The notes beneath the pieces were generated by a model. The model saw only the letters and a program-made list of their open reading frames with translations. It searched no databases and was not told where the DNA came from. From VXYL01 sp965243095 (lineage in GTDB: Bacteria > Pseudomonadota > Gammaproteobacteria > Pseudomonadales > Azotimanducaceae): DNA of 64,000 nt. The translations under genes and the position numbers were made by a program. The stretch's first letter is position 1. Each line of letters opens with the position of its first letter. Shown piece by piece: positions 37,565-48,584 of this stretch. Where the stretch lies: the NCBI GenBank assembly GCA_965243095.1, contig OZ251530.1, forward strand, positions 1,488,001-1,552,000, written 5' to 3'.

Positions 37565-38356
37565 ATGGCGCAGTTCGCCTACGCAACGCTGGTCACCGGG
37601 CCGGACTACGCCATCGGCGCGCTCGCCTTGGCGCGTTCGCTGCGCGCCGTGGGCAGCGAGTGGCCGCTGGTGGTGCTGTGTACCGCGGCCGCCGGCGAAC
37701 TCGAAGAGCTCCGCGCCGCTGGCTGCCTAATCCGCCGGGTGGAACCGCCACCGCTTTCGCCGGGTTTCCTCGAACGCCACGAACGGGCGGCACTGCATCG
37801 CCGAGCGCCGTTCGACAAGGGCGGCAAGCCGAGTTTTCATGTGCCGGTGGAGAACTTTTGCAAACTGGAGGTGTGGCGGCTGGTGGAATATCAGCGCGTC
37901 GTCTTTCTGGACGCCGACACGCTGGTGCTGCAGAACATCGACAAGCTGTTCGGCTATCCGCAGTTCAGCGCCGCGCCCAATTTGTACGAATCCCTGGCGG
38001 ACATGCATCGGCTCAATTCCGGGGTCTTCGTGGCCGCGCCCTCGCAGGCCACTTGGCGCGCCATGCTGGAACGCTTGGACGCGCCGGACGCCTTTTGGCG
38101 ACGCACCGACCAAACTTTCCTAGAGCATTACTTCCCGGATTGGCACGGCCTGCCCTACACCTTCAACGCGCTGCAATACCTGTATTTCAATCTGCCCGCG
38201 CTGTGGCGTTGGTCGAGCATCAAGGTGGTGCATTACCAGTACGAGAAACCGTGGACGCCGAACCACGCGAAAGCCCACCTGCTGCGCCCGTTGATCGAGC
38301 TGTGGCAGACGGTTCTGCGCGACGGCGTCATTCCCGCGGACCTGCCGGCCCCGTGA
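37565..38356 (+). CDS. sqdD: GT8-family (glycogenin-like) glycosyltransferase, probable SqdD
   Basis: 263 residues from ATG 37565 (MAQFAYATLVTGPDYAIGAL). It begins with the GT8 fold YATLVTGPDYAIGALALARS, carries the DxD metal site in VVFLDADTLVLQNIDKLF, and has FNSGVF-like HRLNSGVFVAAPS and a late VVHYQYEKPW motif. The enzyme should transfer a sugar from a UDP-sugar. Position between a UDP-sulfoquinovose synthase and an SDR gene matches sqdD of the Rhodobacter operon, so sulfoquinovosyl transfer to diacylglycerol is the likely role. That last step is inference from context. Confidence 0.8.
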   Translation: MAQFAYATLVTGPDYAIGALALARSLRAVGSEWPLVVLCTAAAGELEELRAAGCLIRRVEPPPLSPGFLERHERAALHRRAPFDKGGKPSFHVPVENFCKLEVWRLVEYQRVVFLDADTLVLQNIDKLFGYPQFSAAPNLYESLADMHRLNSGVFVAAPSQATWRAMLERLDAPDAFWRRTDQTFLEHYFPDWHGLPYTFNALQYLYFNLPALWRWSSIKVVHYQYEKPWTPNHAKAHLLRPLIELWQTVLRDGVIPADLPAP

Positions 38357-38363
38357 GCGGGCG

Positions 38364-39290
38364 ATGAAGGTCGCCGTCACCGGCGCGTCCGGTCTGGTGG
38401 GCGGGTTCGTCGTGCGGCGTCTTCTGGCGGAAGGCGCAAGCGTGCGGGCGCTGACGCGCACGTCCGGCCTCAGCGCTTTTCCAACCGTGGATTGCGTTCG
38501 CGGCGACATCGCCGACGCGCAAGCGGTGGACACCTTGCTGGCGGGCATGGACGCGGTGGTGCATTGCGCCTATCAGCACGCGCCGGGCAAATACCGCGGC
38601 GGCGAAGGCGACGACCGATTCGCCTATTGGCGCGCGAATCTGCTCGCCGGCGTGGCTCTGATGGAACGGGCGCGGCAAGCATCGGTTCCGCGCTTGGTGC
38701 TGCTCTCCAGCCGGGCGGTGTTCGGCCGCGCATCCCCGGAGCGAGACCATGTGACCGACACGAGCCTGCCCGTGCCGGACACCCCCTACGGCGCCATGAA
38801 ACTCGCGTTGGAAGCCCACGCGGCCGCGTTCAGCGCCGCGGACTACGTTTGCTACGCCAGCCTGCGCCCCACCGGCGTGTACGGGCTGGCGCGCCCGGTC
38901 GAACGCAGCAAGTGGTTCGACATCGCCCAGCTAGTGCGCCGCCCGGAGTTCGACGTGGCCGACCTGCCGCCACCGCGGCGTGCCACCGAAGTGCATGGCG
39001 CGGACGTGGCGGACGCCGTTTGGCGCTTGCTCACCGCACCGGCCGACCGCGTCGCCGGCCGCGCCTTCAACTGTTCGGACCTCGTGGTGGACAACCGCGA
39101 CGTCATCGCCGGACTGGCCGCCCGCGCCGGCGTACGGCTTTCGTTGCCGCCGCCAGCGACCAATCCGCTACGCCAGCAAATGCGCTGCCCAGGTCTCACC
39201 GCCTTGGGTTGGCGCCCGGGCGGCCAGCCGTTGTTCGTGGCGACACTCGATGCGCTCGCCGCGGCGGCAGAACGAAGTTCGAGTACGTGA
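38364..39290 (+). CDS. sqdC: NAD-dependent epimerase/dehydratase, probable SqdC
   Basis: 308 residues. Extended SDR with MKVAVTGASGLVGGFVVRRL at the NAD site, DAVVHCAYQHAPG, LVLLSSRAVFG and the catalytic YGAMK in DTPYGAMKLALE. It starts seven bases after sqdD, so it is the third operon gene. In Rhodobacter, sqdC is an SDR-like gene of the same sulfolipid operon and appears to improve use of UDP-sulfoquinovose. By itself the sequence only supports a nucleotide-sugar or similar dehydrogenase; the SqdC name rests on operon order. Confidence 0.7.
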   Translation: MKVAVTGASGLVGGFVVRRLLAEGASVRALTRTSGLSAFPTVDCVRGDIADAQAVDTLLAGMDAVVHCAYQHAPGKYRGGEGDDRFAYWRANLLAGVALMERARQASVPRLVLLSSRAVFGRASPERDHVTDTSLPVPDTPYGAMKLALEAHAAAFSAADYVCYASLRPTGVYGLARPVERSKWFDIAQLVRRPEFDVADLPPPRRATEVHGADVADAVWRLLTAPADRVAGRAFNCSDLVVDNRDVIAGLAARAGVRLSLPPPATNPLRQQMRCPGLTALGWRPGGQPLFVATLDALAAAAERSSST

Positions 39291-39317
39291 GAAGACGTGA
39301 GAAGCGTCACAGACGCC

Positions 39318-39323
39318 TATAAT
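39318..39323 (+). promoter_or_regulatory. Candidate -10 of the trpGDC promoter
   Basis: A perfect TATAAT at 39318-39323, 41 bases before the trpG GTG. No convincing -35 lies 17 bases upstream. Instead the stretch 39284-39310 carries two direct repeats ACGTGAGAAG followed by CGTCAC, which could be an activator or repressor site. No trp leader peptide or attenuator is visible. Confidence 0.5.
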
Positions 39324-39364
39324 GACGCGCCATCTTCGCTAGATTTGTGCGGCGGGCCGCGGCC

Positions 39365-39946
39365 GTGATCCTCGTTATCGACAACTACGATTCGTTCACC
39401 TACAACGTGGTGCAGTACCTCGGCGAACTGGGGGCGACGGATTTGCAGGTGCGGCGCAACGACGAGGTGACGCTGGCGGATATCGAACGCATGGCGCCGG
39501 AGAAGATCGTCATCTCGCCAGGGCCCTGCACCCCGAACGAGGCCGGCGTCTCCGTGGCCGTGGTGGAGCGCTTCGGGGCGCGGCTGCCCATCCTTGGCAT
39601 CTGCCTTGGGCATCAGAGCATCGGGCAAGCCTACGGTGCCGCCGTGCGCCGTGCTCGCGAGGTGATGCACGGCAAGATCAGCCGCATCCACCACGCCGGG
39701 CGCGGCGTGTTTCGCGGCCTGCCAACCGCGTTCAACGCCACGCGCTACCATTCGCTGATCGTTGACGATGTGCCGGACTGCTTGGAAGTTACGGCGTGGA
39801 CGGCGAACGGCGACGACGAACGGGATGAAGTGATGGGCCTTAGACATCGCCAACACCCGGTGCAGGGTGTGCAGTTCCATCCCGAATCCATCAAGACGCC
39901 GGACGGCCATCAACTGCTCGGCAACTTCCTGCGCGGGGAGCACTGA
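39365..39946 (+). CDS. trpG: Anthranilate synthase component II (glutamine amidotransferase)
   Basis: 193 residues from GTG 39365 ((V)ILVIDNYDSFTYNVVQYLG). An earlier GTG at 39347 is less likely because the family normally starts MILLIDNYDSF. The class I amidotransferase triad is present: Cys in LGICLGHQSIGQAYG, and His/Glu in VQFHPESIKT. It supplies ammonia to TrpE for anthranilate synthesis; it may also serve PabB in folate synthesis. No trpE is in the window. The stop overlaps the first trpD base (TGATG). Confidence 0.93.
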   Translation: MILVIDNYDSFTYNVVQYLGELGATDLQVRRNDEVTLADIERMAPEKIVISPGPCTPNEAGVSVAVVERFGARLPILGICLGHQSIGQAYGAAVRRAREVMHGKISRIHHAGRGVFRGLPTAFNATRYHSLIVDDVPDCLEVTAWTANGDDERDEVMGLRHRQHPVQGVQFHPESIKTPDGHQLLGNFLRGEH

Positions 39947-40980
39947 TGATGTCGATCACCGACGCCATTGCCGCCTTGTGCGGCGGCGCGAGCCTTACCC
40001 AAGACGACGCCAAGGCGTTGTTCGACGCCATCATGCGCGGCGATGCCACGCCGGCGCAGATCGCCGCGGTGCTGGTGGGGCTGAAGGCCAAGGGCGAGAC
40101 GGTGGACGAAATCGCCGGCGCCGCCCTCGCCATGCGCGCCGCGTCCACCAAGGTGGCCGTGGACGCGCCGCACTTGGTGGACACCTGCGGCACCGGCGGC
40201 AGCGGCGGCGCGAAGCGCTTCAACATCTCCACCGCGGCGGCCATCGTGGCCGCGGCGGCGGGCGGCGCGGTGGCCAAGCACGGCAACCGCGCCATGTCCA
40301 GCGCCAGCGGCAGCGCGGACGTGCTGGAGGCGGCTGGTGTGGAGCTACAGCTTTCGCCGGAGCAGGTGGGCCGCTGCATCGCCGAAGTGGGCGTGGGTTT
40401 TCTGTTCGCGCCGAGCCATCATCCGGCCATGCGCCACGCTGGGCCGGTGCGCCGCGAGCTCGGCGTCGGCACCGTGTTCAACCTGCTCGGCCCGCTCACC
40501 AATCCGGCTGGCGCGCGGCGGCAGGTGCTCGGCGTGTTCGCGGCGGAGTGGCAACGGCCGCTAGCGGAGGCGGCGCGGGCCTTGGGCGCCGAGCGTGTGC
40601 TGGTGGTTCACGCCGATGGGTTGGACGAACTCGCCATCGACGTGCCTTCGCGGATCGTGGAAGTGGGCGCGGCGGGCATCGACAGCTACGAGATCGCGCC
40701 GACGGATGTGGGCTTGCGCGAGCGTGGTATGGAAGGACTGCGCGCGGCGACGCCGGCCGAGAGCTTGGCGTTGGTGAACGGCGCTTTGGATGGCAGCGTG
40801 GCCGCGGCGGCGGACGTGGTGGCGCTGAACGCCGGGGCGGCGTTGTACGCGGCGGGCGTTAGCGAAACCCTTGCGGCGGGCGTGGCTTCGGCGCGGGAGG
40901 CCATCGGCAGCGGGCGCGCCAGCGAGAAGCTCGCCGAGCTGGTTGCGTGGACCCGCGCTGCTGCTGCGGAGGCGCCGTGA
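39946..40980 (+). CDS. trpD: Anthranilate phosphoribosyltransferase
   Basis: 344 residues, normal length. It has the PRPP-binding DTCGTGGSGGAKRFNISTA, KHGNRAMSSASGSADVLEA, FAPSHHPAMRHAGPVRRELG and TVFNLLGPLTNPAGARRQ signatures. The double ATG (39946 and 39949) makes the start uncertain by one residue. It transfers the phosphoribosyl group of PRPP to anthranilate. Overlaps with trpG and trpC point to one co-translated operon. Confidence 0.97.
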   Translation: MMSITDAIAALCGGASLTQDDAKALFDAIMRGDATPAQIAAVLVGLKAKGETVDEIAGAALAMRAASTKVAVDAPHLVDTCGTGGSGGAKRFNISTAAAIVAAAAGGAVAKHGNRAMSSASGSADVLEAAGVELQLSPEQVGRCIAEVGVGFLFAPSHHPAMRHAGPVRRELGVGTVFNLLGPLTNPAGARRQVLGVFAAEWQRPLAEAARALGAERVLVVHADGLDELAIDVPSRIVEVGAAGIDSYEIAPTDVGLRERGMEGLRAATPAESLALVNGALDGSVAAAADVVALNAGAALYAAGVSETLAAGVASAREAIGSGRASEKLAELVAWTRAAAAEAP

Positions 40981-41759
40981 GCGGCGGGGTGCTGGCGCGG
41001 ATCATCGAGCACAAACGCGCGGAAGTGGCGGCCCGGCGTAAGGCGCGGCCGTTGGCGGCGATACGCGAACAGGCCGAATGTGCGCCGCCGGTGCGCGGTT
41101 TCCACGCGGCGCTCACGCGGCATCGGCCAGCGGTGATCGCCGAGCTTAAGAAGGCGTCGCCAAGCGCCGGGGTGATCCGCACGGACTTCCAGCCGGTTGC
41201 CATCGCCGAGTCCTACGCACGCGCCGGCGCGGCCTGCCTCTCCGTGCTCACCGACGAGCGCTTCTTTCACGGGGCGGACGCGCATCTGGCCGAGGCCAAA
41301 AGCGCGTGCGGGCTGCCGGTGCTGCGCAAGGATTTCGTCGTCGACGCCTATCAGCTCTTTGAGGCGCGGGCGTTGGGGGCGGATTGCGTTCTGCTCATGG
41401 CGTCCGTGTTGGAGCGCGAGCAGCTTGCGGACTTCGCCGGCGTGGCGGCGGCACTTGGCTTGGACGTGCTGTTCGAGGTTCACGATCGGGCGGAATTGGA
41501 CACGGTGCTGTCCCTGCAACCAGCGCTCGTCGGGGTGAACAGCCGCGATCTGCGCACGTTCGAGACGTGCTTGGACACCACCATCCGCCTGCGCGAACAC
41601 ATACCGCCGGACGTCACGGTGGTGGCGGAAAGCGGTATCCACAGCCGCGCCGACATTCAGCGTTTGCGCGCGGCCGATGTGCATGCGTTCCTAGTGGGCA
41701 CGGCGTTCATGCGCCAAGCCGACCCGGGCCGCGCCCTCCGCGAGATCATCGCGCCATGA
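40977..41759 (+). CDS. trpC: Indole-3-glycerol phosphate synthase
   Basis: 260 residues from GTG 40977, overlapping the trpD stop as GTGA. A (beta/alpha)8 barrel with RPAVIAELKKASPSAGVIR, DERFFHGADAHLAEAK, LPVLRKDFVVDAYQLFEA, VGVNSRDLRTFETCLDTT and VVAESGIHSRADIQRLRAAD, including the catalytic Lys and Glu residues of the family. It is monofunctional, with no TrpF domain fused. Its stop overlaps the next gene. Confidence 0.97.
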   Translation: MSGGVLARIIEHKRAEVAARRKARPLAAIREQAECAPPVRGFHAALTRHRPAVIAELKKASPSAGVIRTDFQPVAIAESYARAGAACLSVLTDERFFHGADAHLAEAKSACGLPVLRKDFVVDAYQLFEARALGADCVLLMASVLEREQLADFAGVAAALGLDVLFEVHDRAELDTVLSLQPALVGVNSRDLRTFETCLDTTIRLREHIPPDVTVVAESGIHSRADIQRLRAADVHAFLVGTAFMRQADPGRALREIIAP

Positions 41760-42154
41760 CCGCTCGTCCGCCGCTGGCCGGCCTTCGTCACGTGGCCTTG
41801 CACGCCCGACGCTTCGAGGCGACGTTGGCCTTCTACCGCGACATCCTCGGCTTGCGCGTGGAGTGGCAGCCGGACGCGGACAATGCCTATCTCACCTCCG
41901 GCGTGGACAACCTGGCCATCCACCGTGCGGAAGACGCCGTGGCGGCAAGCGGCCAACGCCTGGACCACATCGGCTTCGTGTTGGACGCTGCCGCCGACGT
42001 GGATCGCTGGCACGAATACTTGGCCGCCCGCGGCGTGGTCGCCGACGCGCCGCCGCGCACCCACCGCGACGGCGCGCGCAGCTTCTACTGCAAGGATCCC
42101 GAAGGCGGCGTGGTGCAGTTCATCCACCACCCGCCCATCGCCGGCGCGCTTTGA
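41756..42154 (+). CDS. VOC-family (glyoxalase/dioxygenase fold) protein
   Basis: 132 residues; its ATG overlaps the trpC stop (ATGA), so it belongs to the trp operon. It shows two beta-alpha-beta-beta-beta modules: LRHVALHARRFEATLAFYRD then LDHIGFVLDAAADVDRWHEY, with SFYCKDPEGGVVQFIHHPP near the end. His (VALHARR), His (LDHIGF) and Glu/Gln (VVQF) are where VOC metal ligands lie, although the last is Gln. It may be a lyase, a resistance protein or a dioxygenase. A direct tryptophan-pathway role is not evident. Confidence 0.75.
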   Translation: MTARPPLAGLRHVALHARRFEATLAFYRDILGLRVEWQPDADNAYLTSGVDNLAIHRAEDAVAASGQRLDHIGFVLDAAADVDRWHEYLAARGVVADAPPRTHRDGARSFYCKDPEGGVVQFIHHPPIAGAL

Positions 42155-42178
42155 CGTTCGCGGGAAGCCGGCGCGGCG

Positions 42179-43099
42179 TTAGTGCCCGCCGACTTCGCTG
42201 CGGATAGCGTCGTGCGCCTTGCCCAGCACGTCCACCATCGCGTCCACGCTGCGGGCGCCGGCTTGGAAGATGGCGGTGGCGTTCAACGCGCCCCACTCGA
42301 AGCCCATCTCCTTCACCGCGGCGGCGCGGGCGGCGACCCGATCCACCTCGGCGTAGAAGCGTTTGCCTTCGGCGTCGCGGGGCGGCACGTCCAGCATCAT
42401 CTGATAGCCGAGCGCGTTCGGGTCGCGCCCCGCCGCTTCCGCGTACGCGGCGATCTTCGCCTTGCAACGCGCCGCCACCGCGGGGTCCGTGATGGCGGTC
42501 GCGAGCCAGCCATCGCCCAGCTCGGCCACCCGTTTGAGCGCCCGCTCCGCAGCGCCGCCGATCCAGATGGGCAGCTTGCGGCCTTGCGGGGGCTTCGGCT
42601 CCATCGCCATCGCGGTGGAGGAGTAGAACGCGCCGTGGTAATCCACTTGGGTGTCGCCCCAATACGCGCGCAACACCTCGATGGCCTCGTCCATGCGCCG
42701 GCCGCGCGTACGGAAGTCCTCCTCCAAGGCGTCGTACTCGGATTCTTGCCAGCCGACGCCAACCCCCAGCCGCACCCGCCCGCTGGACAGCGTGTCCAAG
42801 GTGCTCACCTGCTTGGCCACCAGCACCGGCTGGCGCTGCGGCAGCACCAGCACCTCGGTGCCGAGGCCGATGCGCTCGGTCACCGCGGCGATGTGCGACA
42901 GCGCCATCAGCGCTTCCAGAATCGGCATCTTCGGCGGATACATGGGCGCCGGCCGATCCCCGCTGGGAAAGCCCATGATGACGTGGTCGAACACGTCCAG
43001 TTGATCGAAACCGATTTGCTCGATGGCCTTGGCCAAACGGATCACGCCGGCACCACCTTCGCGGTAGCTGACGGAAGGAAACTCGACGGACAGCTTCAT
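42179..43099 (-). CDS. LLM-class F420-dependent-type oxidoreductase
   Basis: 306 residues. Luciferase-like monooxygenase fold: LAKAIEQIGFDQLDVFDHVI, IGLGTEVLVLPQRQPVLVAK, LDTLSSGRVRLGVGVGWQES, EDFRTRGRRMDEAIEVLRAY and LPIWIGGAAERALKRVAELG. These match the TIGR03619-type F420-dependent subfamily, but some members use FMN, so the cofactor is not certain from sequence. It starts MKLSVEFPSVSYREGG with no ribosome site of note. It is transcribed leftward, opposite to the trp operon, and stands alone. Confidence 0.78.
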   Translation of the reverse strand: MKLSVEFPSVSYREGGAGVIRLAKAIEQIGFDQLDVFDHVIMGFPSGDRPAPMYPPKMPILEALMALSHIAAVTERIGLGTEVLVLPQRQPVLVAKQVSTLDTLSSGRVRLGVGVGWQESEYDALEEDFRTRGRRMDEAIEVLRAYWGDTQVDYHGAFYSSTAMAMEPKPPQGRKLPIWIGGAAERALKRVAELGDGWLATAITDPAVAARCKAKIAAYAEAAGRDPNALGYQMMLDVPPRDAEGKRFYAEVDRVAARAAAVKEMGFEWGALNATAIFQAGARSVDAMVDVLGKAHDAIRSEVGGH

Positions 43100-43551
43100 G
43101 GGCCTCGCTCGCTAAGCAATCAAGGCGTCATGTTAGCGCGGCCGGTCCGCCTTTCGATGCGGGAATGTGAAACCGGGGCGAAGGACGCAACGCATCCCCC
43201 GCCCCGGCGATTTTGTGGGGGGCTTCCCCACGACTCGTTGGTGAAAAACCGAGTCAGAGGGGTTGCCCCCCAACAATCGACTGCACTTGATCACCTCCTT
43301 TTTCCGCCCAACACAGCGGCGAACTATACGACATTCGCACATAAGTGCAAATACCGGAGGAATGCAATGCAAGAGACGGGGCAATTGTATTGGAGTTTCG
43401 GCGAGGCGGTTGGCCATGCCAAGGCGCTTTCCGGGGAGGACTTTTGTCTTCGCGGTGGCCCATCCGGCCGTCTTTTCCACGCTCACCGGGGTGAAGCCCG
43501 CCGCACCCGTGGGCCCATCGACCGGTTCCGCACGGGCGGCGCGACCGGCGT
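43100..43551. other. Long intergenic region with stacked hairpins
   Basis: About 450 bases without a convincing gene. At 43215-43231 GTGGGG and CCCCAC pair around GGCTT. At 43232-43255 GACTCG and CGAGTC pair around a 12-base loop. A third small stem (GTTG, CCCCC, CAAC) follows at 43263-43275. Near 43353 a strong ribosome site (CGGAGGA) precedes ATG 43367, opening an 86-codon frame (MQETGQLYWSFGEAVGH) whose second half looks non-coding and overlaps serC, so it may be a small gene remnant. Confidence 0.45.
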
Positions 43552-44624
43552 TCACCCCCGCTCGGTCTCGAAATCGGCCATGTATTCCACCAGCGCGTCC
43601 ACCGCGGCCTCGGGGACGGCGTTGTAGAGGCTGGCGCGCATGCCGCCGACGCTGCGGTGTCCGCGCAGGTTGAGCAGCCGGCGCTCTTCGGCGCCGGCGA
43701 GGAAGGCGGGGTCCAAGGCGGGGTCGGCTAGGGCGAAAGGCACGTTCATGAGCGAGCGGTCTTCGCGCCGCACGGGGGCGCTGTAGAAGTTGCTGGCGTC
43801 GATGGCGGCGTAGAGCTTGCCGGATTTACGTTCCGCCGCGGCTTGCATGGCCGCCACGCCGCCTTGCTCGCGCGCCCAGCGCAGCATCAAGCCGACGAGA
43901 TACCACGCGAAGGTGGGCGGGGTGTTGAACATCGAGCCGTCCGCGGCCTGCAAGCCGTAGTCGAAAACCCGCGGCGTGCCGGCGCGGGCGCGGCCGGCCA
44001 AGTCTTTGCGGACAAGCACTACGGAGAGGCCGGCCGGGCCCAAGTTCTTCTGCGTGCCGGCGTAGATGACGCCGAAGCGGCTGACGTCGATTGGCCGGGA
44101 AAGCAGATCCGAGGACATGTCGGCCACGAGGGGCGCGGTCGTTTCCGGGAAACTGTGGAACTGCACGCCGCCGATGGTTTCGTTGGCGGTGATGTGGCAG
44201 TACGCGGCGCCATCCGTCAAACGCCAAGAGTCCACCGGCGGAATGTGGTTGAACCCGTCGGCTTCGGAGGACGCGGCGATGTGGACGCGGGCGAGGCGGC
44301 GCGCCTCGGTGATGGCCTTGGTGCCCCACGAGCCGGTGTGGATGTAGTCCACGGTTTCCGCCGCGTCGCACAGGTTCATCGGCAGCATGGCGAATTGCAC
44401 GGAAGCTCCGCCGGACAGGAACAGCACATGGTGCTCGTCGCCCACGTCCAGCAGCGCGCGCAGATCCGCCTCGGCGTTGGCGGCGATCTCGCTGAACGCT
44501 GCCGAGCGGTGGCTCATCTCCATCACCGAGTGGCCTAGGCCCTGGTAGTCCAACAGCTCGGCTTGCGCTTGCTCCAACACCGCATCGGGCAGCGCCGCCG
44601 GCCCGGCGGAGAAATTGAACGCCC

Positions 44625-44628
<4 letters not shown>
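43552..44628 (-). CDS. serC: Phosphoserine aminotransferase
   Basis: 358 residues, full length. PLP fold-type I enzyme with FNFSAGPAALPDAVLEQAQ, LGHSVMEMSHRSAAF, FLSGGASVQFAMLPMNL, and the PLP-binding Lys in GVIYAGTQKNLGPAGLSVVL; it ends MRASLYNAVPEAAVDALVEY. It converts 3-phosphohydroxypyruvate to phosphoserine, and also serves the PLP pathway. Its ATG overlaps the gyrA stop (ATGA), so it is translated with gyrA, an order seen in several gammaproteobacteria. Confidence 0.97.
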
Positions 44629-47375
<2,747 letters not shown>

Positions 47376-47507
47376 GGAGCGGAGGGGTCTCGGAAAGCGA
47401 AAGCGTAGTCTAACACGCTGGCTGCTGATGGCGGTTTCGGAGCGCCGCGTTTTCGGCGTGCGCGACAAGCCGCAGTGCCGCGCCCGCAACCGCTCCGCAC
47501 GGCGCAG

Positions 47508-47909
47508 CTAGCCGCCGAGGAACGCCTTCAATTTACGCCGTTGTCGCTTATCCGGGCGCCGTGGCGGAGCGACGACGCCGGCGCGAGCCATGCGTCGCGC
47601 TGCCGCCGCGGCCTCGCGTTTGGCCACGGATTCGGGCGCCTCGGTGTACAAAGTCGCGGCCAAGGTGGCGCTGCCGCGGCGCTCGGCGAGGGCCGTCACT
47701 ACTACGGTTTGCACCATCTGGCCGCGGGTCACGCGCAGCTCGTCGCCCACCTTCACCTCTTTGGACGCCTTGCCGCGTACGCCATGCACATGCACCTTGC
47801 CGCCGTCGATGGCGGCCTTGGCGAGGCTGCGGGTCTTGAAGAAGCGGGCCGCCCAAAGCCACTTGTCGAGGCGCACGCCCTCCGCCCCATCCGCCGCCGG
47901 CGTGCTCAC
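47508..47909 (-). CDS. hslR: Heat-shock protein 15-like S4 RNA-binding protein
   Basis: 133 residues from GTG 47909, overlapping the yrfG-like stop (GTGA). The S4 domain is VRLDKWLWAARFFKTRSLAK, then GGKVHVHGVRGKASKEVKVG, and a basic C-terminal tail rich in Arg/Lys (RRPDKRQRRKLKAFLGG). Length matches E. coli Hsp15, which binds stalled 50S subunits carrying peptidyl-tRNA. The gene pair order is as in E. coli yrfG-hslR; no hslO follows. Confidence 0.92.
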   Translation of the reverse strand: MSTPAADGAEGVRLDKWLWAARFFKTRSLAKAAIDGGKVHVHGVRGKASKEVKVGDELRVTRGQMVQTVVVTALAERRGSATLAATLYTEAPESVAKREAAAAARRMARAGVVAPPRRPDKRQRRKLKAFLGG

Positions 47910-48562
47910 GGCATGATCTCGCGGAAGTGGCCGATGGCGCGGAACGGGAGGTCGCGGCGTGGGGCGCCGGTGGAGTCCGGTTGCGCCACGCAGAGCAGGT
48001 GCCGAACGCCGGCGCGTTCGGCCGCGGCGAGGACCACGTCGTTGTCGTCCACCAGCAGCGTGCGCGCCGGGTCGTAGGTTTCGCCCAAGCGCTGCGCGAG
48101 ACCGCGCCAGTAGCCGTCGTCTTCTTTCGGCGCGCCTACTTCGTGGGCGGAAACGCAGCCGTCCACGGCGTCGAGCAAGCCGATGGCGCGATGCTTCACC
48201 GCCACGCTGCGCGGGTGGGCGTTGGTGGCGAGGAACAGGGCGCGGCGCGAACGCCGCACTGCGACCGTGAAGCTCTCGGCGCCCGGCCGGTAGCGGATGA
48301 GGTGCCTCAGCTCTTCGTGGATGGCGTCGATGTCCAGCCGCGTTTGCCGCGCCCAGTAGTCCAAGCTGTAGAAATCCAAACTCGCCTTGCGGCCGAGCAT
48401 GTCGCGGTAGAGGCGGTCGGCCGCTTGCGCCTCGCCGATGCCTTCGCGCTGCGCGAAGCGTTGCACCACCACGACGTTCCACAGGTGGTTGTCGAAGTGC
48501 AAGTCGATGAGCGTGCCGTCCATGTCCAACAACACGGTGTCGATTTCCGCCCAACAGACCAT
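47906..48562 (-). CDS. yrfG: HAD-family GMP/IMP nucleotidase, YrfG-like
   Basis: 218 residues. HAD motif I is VLLDMDGTLIDLHFDN (nucleophile Asp and acid/base Asp), motif II is LFLATNAHP, motif III Lys is in KHRAIGLL, and motif IV is TLLVDDNDVVLAAAERAG. FDNHLWNVVVVQRFAQREG after motif I is typical of YrfG, a GMP/IMP phosphatase. Its ATG overlaps the divergent cysQ-like frame by two bases, and its stop is coupled to hslR. Confidence 0.9.
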   Translation of the reverse strand: MVCWAEIDTVLLDMDGTLIDLHFDNHLWNVVVVQRFAQREGIGEAQAADRLYRDMLGRKASLDFYSLDYWARQTRLDIDAIHEELRHLIRYRPGAESFTVAVRRSRRALFLATNAHPRSVAVKHRAIGLLDAVDGCVSAHEVGAPKEDDGYWRGLAQRLGETYDPARTLLVDDNDVVLAAAERAGVRHLLCVAQPDSTGAPRRDLPFRAIGHFREIMP

Positions 48563-48584
48563 GCAGGCAGCCTATCATGCGCCC

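Noticed and set aside
43367..43627. 86-codon frame with a good ribosome site
   Set aside because: Its second half overlaps serC antisense and looks non-coding; kept as a remark in the intergenic entry rather than as a gene.
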